Source of the DNA: Limosilactobacillus difficilis
Lineage (GTDB): Bacteria > Bacillota > Bacilli > Lactobacillales > Lactobacillaceae
DNA length: 57,577 bases
Reading direction: 5' to 3'
Assembly (NCBI RefSeq): GCF_947387495.1
Contig: NZ_CANDNU010000009.1
Location: 1 to 57,577 of the forward strand
The position numbers and the translations under genes are program-made. Under the pieces are notes generated by a model that was not told the origin of the DNA, made no database searches, and saw only the letters and a list, made by a program, of their open reading frames with translations. This document shows, piece by piece, positions 15,829 to 24,229 of this stretch. The first letter of the stretch is position 1. Each line of letters begins with the position of its first letter.

Positions 15829-16788
15829 ATGGCTTTATCTTACGCGGTTTTAGGTGCTGGCGGCATGGGACTTCGTTTCGGGGTGCTGCTGCAAGAATTA
15901 GCTGGTTCCAAGGTTGACTTTGTCGATAACTGGGCTCCCCAGGTTGACACGATCAAGAAACAAGGCGGGGTTTACGTTTCACGGGATCATGAAAACAAGC
16001 ATTTGGTACCAATCAACATTTATTCACCGGAAGAATACGCGGGTGATCCAGATGTCTTCATCGTCTTTGCCAAACAGCTGACCCTTGATGATTTACTGAA
16101 ACGGTCGGCCCACTTCTTCCATCCCGACCACCAGTACGTTTTCACCGGTATGAACGGAATGGGACACATCGAAAAGATCAACAAGTACTTCCAGCCAGAA
16201 CATGTATTGGCCGGGACCTGCTTGATCGGGACGGTGCTTAACAAGGCCGGGGACGTTGACTTCATTGGCAAATCTGGGGCGGGCTCGATCAATGTGGCCA
16301 ACCAAACCGAAAAGCCGGATGCGGTCACGAAACAGATTCTGGCTGACTTTACCAAAGCTAACATCAATCCTCACTACAACGAAAACTTTCTGGGAACTCT
16401 CTGGACGAAGCTGATCTTTAACTCCGTCATCAATACCCTCTGCACGATGTTTGAAATTCAAATGGGCCAGTTCATCGACTACCAGGGTTCCGAACGGCTC
16501 GGCAAGCAGCTGATTAATGAGGCCTTTGACGTCGCCGAACGAGCGGGCGTCAAGCCGCTGTCGACGCGGGAAGAAGAGTGGCGGACGATTCATTACGTCA
16601 GCGCCGAAACCAACCCGCTTCACTACCCGTCGATGTACCAAGACATGCACAATGATCGGAATACGGAAGTTGACTACATCAACGGCTATATTTACGAAAC
16701 CGGTAAGAAGTATGATTACGAAGCGAAGACACATGATTTCCTGCGCGGCCTGGTTCACCTGGCTGAGAACACGCGGAAATTCCGTTAA
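15829..16788 (+). CDS. PanE/ApbA-family 2-keto acid reductase (D-HicDH-like)
   Basis: A 319-residue NAD(P)H-dependent reductase of the ketopantoate reductase family. The N-terminal Rossmann motif is VLGAGGMGLRFG. The ketopantoate-type catalytic Lys lies in the FAKQLTLDD or GTLWTKLIFN region (the latter TKLxxN is the family motif). RBS AAGGAGG fixes the start at 15829. No panB, panC or panD is nearby. Lactic acid bacterial PanE-like proteins can act as D-2-hydroxyisocaproate dehydrogenases. As the third gene of a Met T-box operon, it could reduce surplus 4-methylthio-2-oxobutyrate or similar keto acids to D-hydroxy acids. True ketopantoate reductase is the alternative. Confidence 0.75.
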   Translation: MALSYAVLGAGGMGLRFGVLLQELAGSKVDFVDNWAPQVDTIKKQGGVYVSRDHENKHLVPINIYSPEEYAGDPDVFIVFAKQLTLDDLLKRSAHFFHPDHQYVFTGMNGMGHIEKINKYFQPEHVLAGTCLIGTVLNKAGDVDFIGKSGAGSINVANQTEKPDAVTKQILADFTKANINPHYNENFLGTLWTKLIFNSVINTLCTMFEIQMGQFIDYQGSERLGKQLINEAFDVAERAGVKPLSTREEEWRTIHYVSAETNPLHYPSMYQDMHNDRNTEVDYINGYIYETGKKYDYEAKTHDFLRGLVHLAENTRKFR

Positions 16789-16796
16789 TTGAAAGC

Positions 16797-16834
16797 AAAA
16801 CCCTCAACGCTGGGTGACCAACGTTGAGGGTTTT
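16797..16834. terminator. Bidirectional terminator between the Met operon and osmC
   Basis: AAAACCCTCAACG pairs with CGTTGAGGGTTTT around a 12-base loop. The flanking A and T runs let it serve both converging transcripts. Confidence 0.85.
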
Positions 16835-16847
16835 GTGATGTTAAAAA

Positions 16848-17258
16848 TTAAGCTAAGTGAATGTTCATTTTGATGCTGCCGGACAGGCTTTCGTGAACGG
16901 TACAAACCCGCAGGGTATTATCTAACAAATCCTGCTTTTCCTGGTCATTTAAGTCACAATCGAAGTCTACCGTTGTATCGATGGCGGTGACAGCGGTTCG
17001 GCCACCACCCAGCTTGTCGACGGTGCCGTGGGAAGTGATCCGGACGTCGCGCAGATTAATGCCGTGCTTCTTGGCGAGCGCCTTGGCGGAGATAGTTAAG
17101 CAGCCATTGAGTGCACCGATCAGATATTGGACCGGGTTGGGACCCGCATCAGTTCCAGCCGGGGTGGGTTCATCGGCCAGGTATTGGTGTTGGCCGGCCT
17201 TAATCATCACCTGATAGCCGGCGGGACGGAGATTGGAAGTGACGCGATACTCACTCAT
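16848..17258 (-). CDS. OsmC family protein
   Basis: A 136-residue OsmC/Ohr-fold protein, typically a thiol-dependent organic hydroperoxide reductase. Features are the central PNPVQYLIGALNGCLTISA helix with the first reactive Cys, and a second Cys in LRVCTVHESL. The start is the ATG at 17256-17258 with GGAGGCATT upstream; ten upstream residues in the longer ORF contain the ribosome site. It converges with the Met operon across a shared terminator and diverges from an aldo/keto reductase. The intergenic region contains a 39-base palindrome over its -10 (TATAAT on the minus strand). A role in oxidative or electrophile stress is inferred. Confidence 0.85.
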   Translation of the reverse strand: MSEYRVTSNLRPAGYQVMIKAGQHQYLADEPTPAGTDAGPNPVQYLIGALNGCLTISAKALAKKHGINLRDVRITSHGTVDKLGGGRTAVTAIDTTVDFDCDLNDQEKQDLLDNTLRVCTVHESLSGSIKMNIHLA

Positions 17259-17283
17259 AATAAATGCCTCCTTTTCTTTTTCC

Positions 17284-17322
17284 TTCAATATATATTATAC
17301 TAGAATAATAATATATATTGAA
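17284..17322. promoter_or_regulatory. Long AT-rich palindrome (operator candidate) between osmC and AKR
   Basis: Perfect 15-base arms TTCAATATATATTAT and ATAATATATATTGAA flank a 9-base centre. On the minus strand it contains the osmC -10 TATAAT. Its position at a divergent promoter suggests binding by a dimeric repressor; none of the neighbours encodes one. Confidence 0.6.
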
Positions 17323-17404
17323 ATCTTTTAGTATTGCGCTGAGATAAGCAAAGCGTCTGCTAAAGAGTTAACGCGGTGCTTTAGCACCACGGGAGGGTAG
17401 AATA

Positions 17405-18202
17405 ATGGAATATACCACACTTAATAATGAGATCAAGGTCCCGATGGTGGGTTTCGGGGTTTACCAAATTGCCCCGAGTGAAACGGTGACGGCTGTAACG
17501 ACAGCATTGCAGAAGGGTTACCGGATGATTGACACCGCCGATTATTACCACAACGAAAAGGAAGTCAGTCAAGCCGTGGCCCAGAGTGACGTTCCACGTG
17601 AGCAAGTCTTTATTACTAGCAAAATTCAGCCGACGGCGGATTATGCTACGGCGATGAAAGAGATCGACGAGTCAGTATCACGGATTGGTGACTATGTTGA
17701 CCTGATGCTGATTCACTGGCCGGGCCCAGCCAACGTTGAAAATTACCGGGCCCTGGAGGACGCCCAAAAAGCTGGTAAAGTACGGTCGATTGGCCTGAGT
17801 TCCTTCTACGGTCAGGAGTACCAGGAAATTTTGGACAAGTGTGATGTGGTGCCGGTGGTCGACCAAAACGAAACTCATATCTTTCACCAGCAGCGCGAAT
17901 TTCATGAGCAATTGGAACAAGATGAGGTTAAACTCGAAGCTTGGTCACCGCTGGTTGAAGGGGTACATGATGTCTTCGAAACCCCCATATTGAGACAGAT
18001 TGCTCAGAAACACCACCGGACGACTCCGCAAATTATGCTGCGCTTCCTGGTTCAACAGGGCATTATCGTCCTACCACGGAGCGAAAACCCGGCTTATATC
18101 GCTGAGGACATCGATCTCTTTAGTTTTGAGCTTGACATCGATGATATGATGGCGATTTATAAACTCGACCAAGAACAATCTTACTTTGATAATCTTTTCT
18201 AG
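17405..18202 (+). CDS. Aldo/keto reductase
   Basis: A 265-residue NADPH-dependent aldo/keto reductase, a single-domain TIM barrel. The tetrad is visible: Asp in MIDTADYY, Tyr just after it (DYYHNE), Lys in ITSKIQP and His in LIHWPGP. The C-terminal LPRSENPAYIAED is the cofactor-binding segment. GGGAGGG precedes the ATG. A short hairpin (GGTGCTTTAGCACC, about 17371-17384) lies in the leader immediately before the ribosome site. It is slightly shorter than the usual 275-280 residues. It diverges from osmC, so reduction of reactive aldehydes or ketones is a reasonable role. Confidence 0.87.
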   Translation: MEYTTLNNEIKVPMVGFGVYQIAPSETVTAVTTALQKGYRMIDTADYYHNEKEVSQAVAQSDVPREQVFITSKIQPTADYATAMKEIDESVSRIGDYVDLMLIHWPGPANVENYRALEDAQKAGKVRSIGLSSFYGQEYQEILDKCDVVPVVDQNETHIFHQQREFHEQLEQDEVKLEAWSPLVEGVHDVFETPILRQIAQKHHRTTPQIMLRFLVQQGIIVLPRSENPAYIAEDIDLFSFELDIDDMMAIYKLDQEQSYFDNLF

Positions 18203-18221
18203 AGGACACTAGCTGAAAATT

Positions 18222-18265
18222 AGAGCGCCTTGACCCCGTTTGAAGGGATATTGGCGCTCTTTTTT
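18222..18265 (+). terminator. Terminator after aldo/keto reductase
   Basis: AGAGCGCC/GGCGCTCT stem followed by six T. Confidence 0.85.
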
Positions 18266-18560
18266 AGTTGGTGATTTGAAAGTTAATCAATGGCGAAGGA
18301 TACCCCCCAAGCAATGTCTTTTTGGTAACTGGTCTGACCCAAACCACGATATTTATTTATCACATGCAAACATACTACATCCGCTTTATAGCAGCACTTT
18401 GACTGGCTAATCAAAAAAATAGACGGATTGTTCTTTAAATAAAATAGAATAATTCTGGACTTTTATCTAAAGAGTGATAAACTAATAAGTGAAGTGAGAT
18501 ATAAAAATTATTAATTGCTATTTATCTGGGGGACTAAAAAAGGCTGAATGTAATTATCAA

Positions 18561-19196
18561 ATGAAAAATGTAAAAAAGACGATGGCGGGGATGGCCGTTC
18601 TTTTGCTGGGAACATTCACGTTGGCAGCAGGGACTACTGCTTATGCTGATGACACAACGGCGCCAGCTCCGTTGGTCCGTAACGTCCCGGCTTCGCCAAT
18701 TTCCGAGACGGAAGTAAACGTTCAACCGACGAATGATCAAGGGACTATCAAGAATGTGCCGGCTTCCCCGGTTTCTGAAACGGAAGTGAATGTCCAGCCA
18801 GCTGCAATGGCCACTAGTCAATCTGCCCAGAGCAGTGCCACTGCCCAAGTTCGGCTGACCTCGGCAAATGATTCAGCCCCCGTCTCTGTTAGTGCTCAGT
18901 CAAATCAACAGGTGCCAGCTGCTACTGGCACAAAGGCTACCGTTAATATTCCGGTGGCTCCATTAAACCAGTCCCAGACAGCAGTTAAACAAAACACAGC
19001 CTCTTCAATTACTCCAATTAGCCAGCAAGATCGGGCTCTGAGCCAGGCAAAGCAAACAAACCGGTTCCAGCGGACGGCTAGTCATAGTACACACGATGCC
19101 GCTGTGAAACACCAGCCGGTAGCCGCGATGAGTTTTGGCTTCCTTGGCTTGACCGGTTTAGGACTGATCTTGGGACGAAATAAGAAGCGAATCTAA
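18561..19196 (+). CDS. Small secreted surface protein with tandem repeats
   Basis: A 211-residue protein of unknown function. Residues 1-30 are a clear signal peptide (KK, hydrophobic core, AYAD). Two copies of a 16-residue repeat NVPASP(I/V)SETEVNVQP follow, encoded at about 18681-18728 and 18753-18800. A Ser/Thr/Gln/Ala-rich low-complexity region runs to about 185. The C-terminus is hydrophobic (FGFLGLTGLGLILG) with an RNKKR tail, as in sortase substrates, but there is no LPxTG; the sequence before it is HQPVAAM. It is probably membrane-anchored. The ribosome site is weak: AAAAAAGG is 18 bases upstream. The gene stands alone between two terminators. Confidence 0.75.
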   Translation: MKNVKKTMAGMAVLLLGTFTLAAGTTAYADDTTAPAPLVRNVPASPISETEVNVQPTNDQGTIKNVPASPVSETEVNVQPAAMATSQSAQSSATAQVRLTSANDSAPVSVSAQSNQQVPAATGTKATVNIPVAPLNQSQTAVKQNTASSITPISQQDRALSQAKQTNRFQRTASHSTHDAAVKHQPVAAMSFGFLGLTGLGLILGRNKKRI

Positions 19197-19220
19197 TAGT
19201 TTGAACCGATAGCAATCGCG

Positions 19221-19246
19221 ACCGCATCTTGATGATGCGGTTTTTT
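19221..19246 (+). terminator. Terminator after small surface protein gene
   Basis: ACCGCATC/GATGCGGT stem followed by TTTTTT. Confidence 0.85.
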
Positions 19247-19282
19247 GTTACAATTAGAGGGGAGAAAATGGAGGTAAAAAAT

Positions 19283-20035
19283 ATGCAAGAGAAAGAACTG
19301 ACAATTAAACGTGATGGGTTACGCTTGGCAACAATCTTGGACGTGCCAGCGGAGCGGAACTTCGACTTGGTGATCATGATGCACGGCTTCACTAGCAATC
19401 TCGGCTACTCGGCGACGTCGCTTTTCTACCAACTAGCTACGAAACTGCAGCAGAGTGGTCTTGCGACCCTGCGTTTCGACTTCAATGGCCACGGCAAAAG
19501 CGATGGCCAACTTCAGGAAATGACGGTGCTGAACGAAATTGCTGATGCCAAGGCAGTTTTGGCCTATGCCCGACACCTCCCCGGCGTGCAGCATATTTAC
19601 CTGCTCGGTCACTCCCAAGGCGGCGTGGTTGCTAGCATGTTAGCTGGCTTGTATCCTGATCTGGTTGATAAATTGGTTCTCATGTCACCGGCGGCCACTT
19701 TAAAAGACGATGCGTTGCGGGGGCAATGTCAGGGTGAGACTTATGATCCTCACCACATCCCGCAAATAGTCCGGGTAGCTGGCTATGATATCGGCGGCTT
19801 TTATTTTCGGACCGCTCAGTTGTTGCCAATTTATGAAGTGGCGGCTCATTTCGAGGGGGCTGTTTGCCTGGTCCATGGTTTAGCTGACACGGTGGTGGAT
19901 CCGGATGCCAGCCGGCGTTATGATGAAATTTATCAGAACGCCGAGCTGCATCTCCTAGCTGACTGCGACCACTCTTACATGGTTCTGCCGAAGCGACGCC
20001 AAGCGATCGAACTGATCACTAATTTTCTTCATTAA
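19283..20035 (+). CDS. Cinnamoyl (feruloyl) esterase, alpha/beta hydrolase
   Basis: A 250-residue serine hydrolase closely resembling the Lactobacillus johnsonii cinnamoyl esterases in length and sequence. It has HGFTSN (oxyanion region), FDFNGHGKSDG, the nucleophile elbow GHSQGG (Ser), an Asp in GLADTVVD, and His in DCDHSY. It should release ferulic, caffeic or chlorogenic acid from plant esters. The start at 19283 has GGAGG with a 7-base spacing; an ATG at 19268 overlaps this site and is less likely. The gene is flanked upstream by a terminator and downstream by the TPP riboswitch, so it is probably monocistronic. Confidence 0.87.
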   Translation: MQEKELTIKRDGLRLATILDVPAERNFDLVIMMHGFTSNLGYSATSLFYQLATKLQQSGLATLRFDFNGHGKSDGQLQEMTVLNEIADAKAVLAYARHLPGVQHIYLLGHSQGGVVASMLAGLYPDLVDKLVLMSPAATLKDDALRGQCQGETYDPHHIPQIVRVAGYDIGGFYFRTAQLLPIYEVAAHFEGAVCLVHGLADTVVDPDASRRYDEIYQNAELHLLADCDHSYMVLPKRRQAIELITNFLH

Positions 20036-20064
20036 GCGGTGATTTGACAGTTAGCGGATACTTT

Positions 20065-20226
20065 GCTAGCATGGGGGCTAATCAAAGAGGGGCTGGGGCG
20101 CCACTGCGTGTGGCTGAGATACTACCCATGGAACCTGATCTGGTTAAGACCAGCGAAGGGAGCTTCCAACTGGATTTGATATTAATCAAACCGGTGCACT
20201 TTTTTGGGTGCGCCGGTTTTTCTTTT
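20065..20226 (+). promoter_or_regulatory. TPP riboswitch (THI element) with terminator
   Basis: The conserved TPP aptamer parts are present: GGCTGAGATACTACCC, GAACCTGATCTGG, and ACCAGCGAAGGGA (about 20112-20162), with a GGGGCTGGGGCGCC 5' part. A terminator of ACCGGTGCAC/GGTGCGCCGGT with a T run follows at about 20189-20226. It precedes ykoE, so thiamine pyrophosphate should shut the operon off. Confidence 0.92.
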
Positions 20227-20260
20227 CCAGTCTCTCAAGAAGGAGAGAGGAGTTTTTATT

Positions 20261-20824
20261 ATGCAGACTGTTGACCATAATCAACATCATTTTTCATTGC
20301 GTGACGTTATTTTTCTAGCTATTATTGCTATTTTCTTTGGTTTGATCTACCAAGGCTGGAGTTACATTTATTACCTGCTGGCGGCTACTCCGCTGAAGCC
20401 CTTTGCTAACGATCTGACTCTCGGGGTTTGGGTGATGGCAGGTCCATTGGCAGGAGTACTGCTGAAGCGGCCGGGAGTATCCACGATTGGTGAGGTGCTG
20501 GCATCGGCTGTTGAGATGCTGTTGTTTTCCAGCTGGGGTGCGGCAGATTTATTGAGCGGTTTCGTGCAGGGAATTGGCAGCGATCTCGGTTTTGCCACGA
20601 CCGGTTACCGCAACTGGTCGAAACTCGGCTTGTTCTGGTCGACACTGTGGAGTACCATCATCACCTTTATCTGGGACTGGTTTAAGAGCGGCTACAGTAA
20701 ATATTCGCTGGCGATGAACTGCTCCCTCTTCGTCATCCGCTTTATCTCAATTGGGTTCTTTGCGGGTATCCTGGTCTACTGGATTGCCCGCTTAGTGCGG
20801 CGGTCAGGATTGATGAAACTATGA
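20261..20824 (+). CDS. ykoE: YkoE, S component of thiamine-precursor ECF transporter
   Basis: A 187-residue integral membrane protein with about five hydrophobic helices, starting with LRDVIFLAIIAIFFGLIYQGW. It matches the YkoE family, the substrate-binding subunit for hydroxymethylpyrimidine or thiamine-related compounds. The start at 20261 has AGGAGAGAGGAG upstream. It overlaps ykoD by 4 bases. The TPP riboswitch directly upstream and the ykoD-ykoC partners make the assignment firm; the exact substrate is inferred from the family. Confidence 0.9.
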   Translation: MQTVDHNQHHFSLRDVIFLAIIAIFFGLIYQGWSYIYYLLAATPLKPFANDLTLGVWVMAGPLAGVLLKRPGVSTIGEVLASAVEMLLFSSWGAADLLSGFVQGIGSDLGFATTGYRNWSKLGLFWSTLWSTIITFIWDWFKSGYSKYSLAMNCSLFVIRFISIGFFAGILVYWIARLVRRSGLMKL

Positions 20825-22230
20825 CTTCCCTTAGTGCACACCAACTTAGCTTTGCTTATGACGACCGAGAAATTTTTCATCGCTTAGACTTTACGGTACC
20901 GATGGGGGAATTTTCCTTGCTCACGGGTCCGTCGGGCAGCGGCAAGTCTTCGCTGCTTAAATTGCTGGCAGGACTTTTTCCTCAGTACGGCGGGCGCGTG
21001 ACGAGTGGCCAGGTGAGTCTTAATGGCCAGAATGCAGCCGAGATTGTTCCTTTTCAGCGAGCAACCAAGGTGGCGATGCTTTTTCAACATCCTGCCCGTC
21101 AATTTGCGATGCGGACGGTGAACCAGCAGATTGACTTTGCTTTAGCAAACTTGCAACTCTCCGCAGCCGAAATATACCGCCGTCGGCAATGGGTACTGGG
21201 AAAGCTAGCACTGCAACAATTTGCCCACCGTCTTGTGACGACGTTATCAGGTGGTGAACAACAGCGGGTTGCTCTGGCTTGTGTATTGGCGATGGACAGT
21301 GAAATCATTCTGCTTGATGAACCATTTGCCAACGTTGACATTAATGGACGAAAGAATTTGCTCCAAATCCTCAAACGATTGCAGGAAACGGGCAAGACCA
21401 TTTTTCTGGCCGATCATGATCCAACGGGCTATTGTGGCATTGCGTCGCGGCTCTTCCGGGTGGATGCTGATGCCAAAACGGTGCGGACGGTTCCACTAGA
21501 AAATTTACCGACTGAAGAAGAAAATTTGACGCCGGTGCGGCTCAGCGACGAGTTGCTGGGAGGAAGATTGCGCTGGCATGATTTGACTTATGGCGTGGGG
21601 GAGCGACAGCTAGTCCATAACAGCAGCTTTACTCTGCCAGCCGGTAAGATCGGTTTGCTATCTGGAAAAAACGGTGCAGGGAAGTCGACCTTGTTCAACG
21701 TCCTGTCACGGCAGCACCATTTCACAGGCCAGCTTAGTTTTGACAGTGTTCTGGCGCAAAAAGTTCCGTTGCGAAAATGGGCGCTGAAAGTCGGTCAGGT
21801 TTTTCAAAATAGTACGGACCAGTTTATCTCGATGACTGTTAAGCAAGAACTAGCAATTTCCCGCAAGCACAGTCGGCAGCCAGACTACTGGACGCCCCGT
21901 CGGATTGATCAATGTCTTGCTGACTTGAATCTCAGCCGGGTAGTGGATCATGTTTGCTACCGCTTGTCGGGTGGTCAGCAGAAGAAGCTGCAACTGTTGA
22001 GTATGTTAATTATGGCTCAGCCGGTTCTCCTGCTCGACGAGCCCTTTGCCGGTTTAGATTTGCAGTCAATTCAGCGGGTCTTGCAGCTCCTGAAGATGGT
22101 TAAAAAAGATTTGCAGACGAGTATTTTGATTATTTCACATCAGCGCTATGGCATTGTGGCGGCGCTGGATTATGAACTGCGACTGACAGGGCAAAGATTA
22201 ATCTTGCAGGGGAGGGACTCTGATGAATAG
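20821..22230 (+). CDS. ykoD: YkoD, fused double ATPase of ECF transporter
   Basis: A 469-residue cytoplasmic protein with two ABC ATPase domains in one chain. Domain 1 has Walker A GPSGSGKSS (about 38-46), signature LSGGEQQR and Walker B ILLDEP. Domain 2 has Walker A GKNGAGKST (about 280-288), signature LSGGQQKK and Walker B LLLDEPF. It energises uptake by the YkoE/YkoC membrane pair. Its start overlaps ykoE (ATGA) and its end overlaps ykoC, so the three genes are translationally coupled. Confidence 0.92.
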   Translation: MTSLSAHQLSFAYDDREIFHRLDFTVPMGEFSLLTGPSGSGKSSLLKLLAGLFPQYGGRVTSGQVSLNGQNAAEIVPFQRATKVAMLFQHPARQFAMRTVNQQIDFALANLQLSAAEIYRRRQWVLGKLALQQFAHRLVTTLSGGEQQRVALACVLAMDSEIILLDEPFANVDINGRKNLLQILKRLQETGKTIFLADHDPTGYCGIASRLFRVDADAKTVRTVPLENLPTEEENLTPVRLSDELLGGRLRWHDLTYGVGERQLVHNSSFTLPAGKIGLLSGKNGAGKSTLFNVLSRQHHFTGQLSFDSVLAQKVPLRKWALKVGQVFQNSTDQFISMTVKQELAISRKHSRQPDYWTPRRIDQCLADLNLSRVVDHVCYRLSGGQQKKLQLLSMLIMAQPVLLLDEPFAGLDLQSIQRVLQLLKMVKKDLQTSILIISHQRYGIVAALDYELRLTGQRLILQGRDSDE

Positions 22231-22906
22231 AACTAAACGGCGGGGGTTAAACCCGACCATCCTTTTTGTTATTATGCTAGGAATTGGCTTGCCGCTGAGC
22301 TTCTCACGTTCAGTAATCCTCAACGCAATCATCATGCTTTTTACCGTGCTTTACCTGTGCTGGGAGCGAGTCCGCTTGCGGACAGCACTTTTGGTACTGT
22401 TGATTGCCTTTCCCCTTGCTTTCGGGAGCTGGGCCTCGTTTATGTTTTTTGGAACCGGCGACCGGCTGCACGCTGCCTGGATTTACGGCACGCGTGTTTA
22501 CGCCTATCTTTTGCTGGCGATGATTCTGACGATGACGCATTCGGTTCAGGAAATTTTATTGAGCTTGCATCATCACCTGCACCTCTCCAACACCTTCGTG
22601 TACGGTTTGCTGGGGTCGTTTAATATGATGAAAAATTTACGGGACCAATACCGGCGGATTAAGTATTCCGCGATGTTGCGTGATGCACCTTATCATTTTT
22701 GGCAGGCGCACTTTTATCTTCGCTTGATTATCACGGCCCTGAATTGGTCCAACGACTTGGCAATTGCGATGACTTCGCAAGGCTTTACTGAAGGGGCCGA
22801 ACGTACGGAATTGTCGGTGGACCCTTTGCCAGCGTGGCAGTGGGGCTTGGCAGGGCTGCTGATTGTGCTGTACTGCGGAGCGGCTTTTCTGTGGCGGCCG
22901 TGGTAA
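22223..22906 (+). CDS. ykoC: YkoC, T component (EcfT family) of ECF transporter
   Basis: A 227-residue membrane protein with about five to six transmembrane helices and the cytoplasmic coupling region around YRRIKYSAMLRDA, corresponding to the EcfT-type Ala-Arg motif zone. GGGGAGGG precedes the ATG, which lies inside the end of ykoD. It links YkoE to the YkoD ATPase. It is the last gene of the TPP-riboswitch operon. Confidence 0.9.
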   Translation: MNRTKRRGLNPTILFVIMLGIGLPLSFSRSVILNAIIMLFTVLYLCWERVRLRTALLVLLIAFPLAFGSWASFMFFGTGDRLHAAWIYGTRVYAYLLLAMILTMTHSVQEILLSLHHHLHLSNTFVYGLLGSFNMMKNLRDQYRRIKYSAMLRDAPYHFWQAHFYLRLIITALNWSNDLAIAMTSQGFTEGAERTELSVDPLPAWQWGLAGLLIVLYCGAAFLWRPW

Positions 22907-22976
22907 GCTCGACAGGGCATTAAGGTGCGGCTAAACAGGATATCGCGGGCAGGCGAGATTTTTTTTGTAAAAAGTG

Positions 22977-23004
22977 TTGACAAGAATGAGAGAATTATTA
23001 TAAT
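22977..23004 (+). promoter_or_regulatory. Promoter of T-box F transcript
   Basis: TTGACA (22977-22982), 16-base spacer, TATAAT (22999-23004). Confidence 0.85.
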
Positions 23005-23010
23005 AAACAC

Positions 23011-23298
23011 ATAATCAATTAATCAAACGCGAAACATATCGAAAAGCAGAGTAAGTATCAAAGCTTTTTTAGAGAGCTTCTGGCTGGTGAAAAGAAGTAA
23101 GTGTAGGTGCTGAAAATGGGCTTGGAATGGTGCCGGCGATATTTAGCCGGTGACGGGTTAGCACACGTTATTAGTGCTAGGTAATTCTGATTTCATTTGG
23201 AGTAACCTACTGAGGTCAGGTCGGTGACGACTTGACGAATAAAGGTGGTAACACGAGCACTCGTCCTTTAAATTTTTTAAAGGACGGGTGCTTTTTTG
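23011..23298 (+). promoter_or_regulatory. T-box leader F, tRNA-Met type
   Basis: Stem I shows AAGC/GCTT, then AGAGTA opposite GAAAATGG, then AGTATC/GGTGCT. In the GAAX-NNN register the specifier is ATG (Met). The T-box core is AAAGGTGGTAACACG, and the terminator CACTCGTCCTTT/AAAGGACGGGTG with TTTTTT ends near 23298. It precedes metQNI, which agrees with the specifier. Confidence 0.9.
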
Positions 23299-23360
23299 TC
23301 GGTCAGTTTGGTTAATTGAAAGCTATTATTGATATCTTTTAGAGAAAGGGAGTTTTTGTT

Positions 23361-24215
23361 ATGCGGAAGAGTCGGAAGAGGAGAAACACAATTATTTGGA
23401 CAGTTGTTGCTCTGGTTATTATCATCATTGGCTACTTCAGTTTTGTACGGCCGCGTCAACAGAGTCAGCAAACGGTCACGGTCGGGATTATGTCCGGTGA
23501 CAAGCATAATGAACAGATTTGGCAGTCCGTTGCCAAAACGGCCAAAGACAAGTACCATGTTACCGTGAAGACGAAAGAATTCACTGATTATAACCAACCG
23601 AACAAGGCTCTGCAAAATGGGGACATCGACTTGAACGCTTTCCAGCACAAGTTGTTCTTGAAGAACTGGAATCAGGCTCACAAGACCAACATCGTTTCGA
23701 TCGGTGACACTTACATCACCCCAATCCGGGTTTACTCTAATAAGTACAAGAACATCAAGTCCTTGCCTGATGGCGCAACGATTGCCATTCCAAACGACGC
23801 AACGAACGAATCACGGGCCCTGGTTGCCTTAAAGAATGCTGGCTTGATCACTCTGAAGAAAGGGACAACTTTAGCAACGGCTAACTCCATTGCTAAGAAC
23901 AGCAAAAACCTGAAGTTCAAGGAATTGGCTGCTGATCAAACCGCTCGCTCACTGAAGGATGTCGATGCTGCGGTAATCAATACCAATTACGCCCAGGCTG
24001 CTGGCCTGACCGACAAGTCAGTGATCTTCGTGGAACCAACTAACAAGGATTCCAAGCAATGGGTCAACATTATTGCTGCTAAGAAGAGCGATCGTAATAA
24101 GAAGGCCTACCAAGATGTTGTGAAGTCCTTCCAAACGAAGAAGACTCAGCACTTGATCAAGAAGTACTACGGCAACAAGGAACTGTCCGCTTGGAACTTG
24201 AACTTTAACAAGTAA
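23361..24215 (+). CDS. metQ: MetQ/NlpA-family methionine substrate-binding protein
   Basis: A 284-residue extracytoplasmic binding protein of a methionine-type ABC importer. After a basic start (MRKSRKRR) and one transmembrane segment (about 10-28), the mature part shows [24 protein letters not shown], and [14 protein letters not shown], all typical of the family. There is no lipobox cysteine, so it appears to be held by an uncleaved N-terminal helix rather than a lipid. RBS AGAAAGGG. It is the first gene of the Met T-box operon with metN 14 bases downstream. Confidence 0.88.
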   Translation: MRKSRKRRNTIIWTVVALVIIIIGYFSFVRPRQQSQQTVTVGIMSGDKHNEQIWQSVAKTAKDKYHVTVKTKEFTDYNQPNKALQNGDIDLNAFQHKLFLKNWNQAHKTNIVSIGDTYITPIRVYSNKYKNIKSLPDGATIAIPNDATNESRALVALKNAGLITLKKGTTLATANSIAKNSKNLKFKELAADQTARSLKDVDAAVINTNYAQAAGLTDKSVIFVEPTNKDSKQWVNIIAAKKSDRNKKAYQDVVKSFQTKKTQHLIKKYYGNKELSAWNLNFNK

Positions 24216-24229
24216 GAGGAGGAATTTGC

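Noticed and set aside
16093-16758. 221-residue minus-strand ORF opposite the PanE-like gene
   Set aside because: Antisense shadow; the plus strand is a clear reductase.
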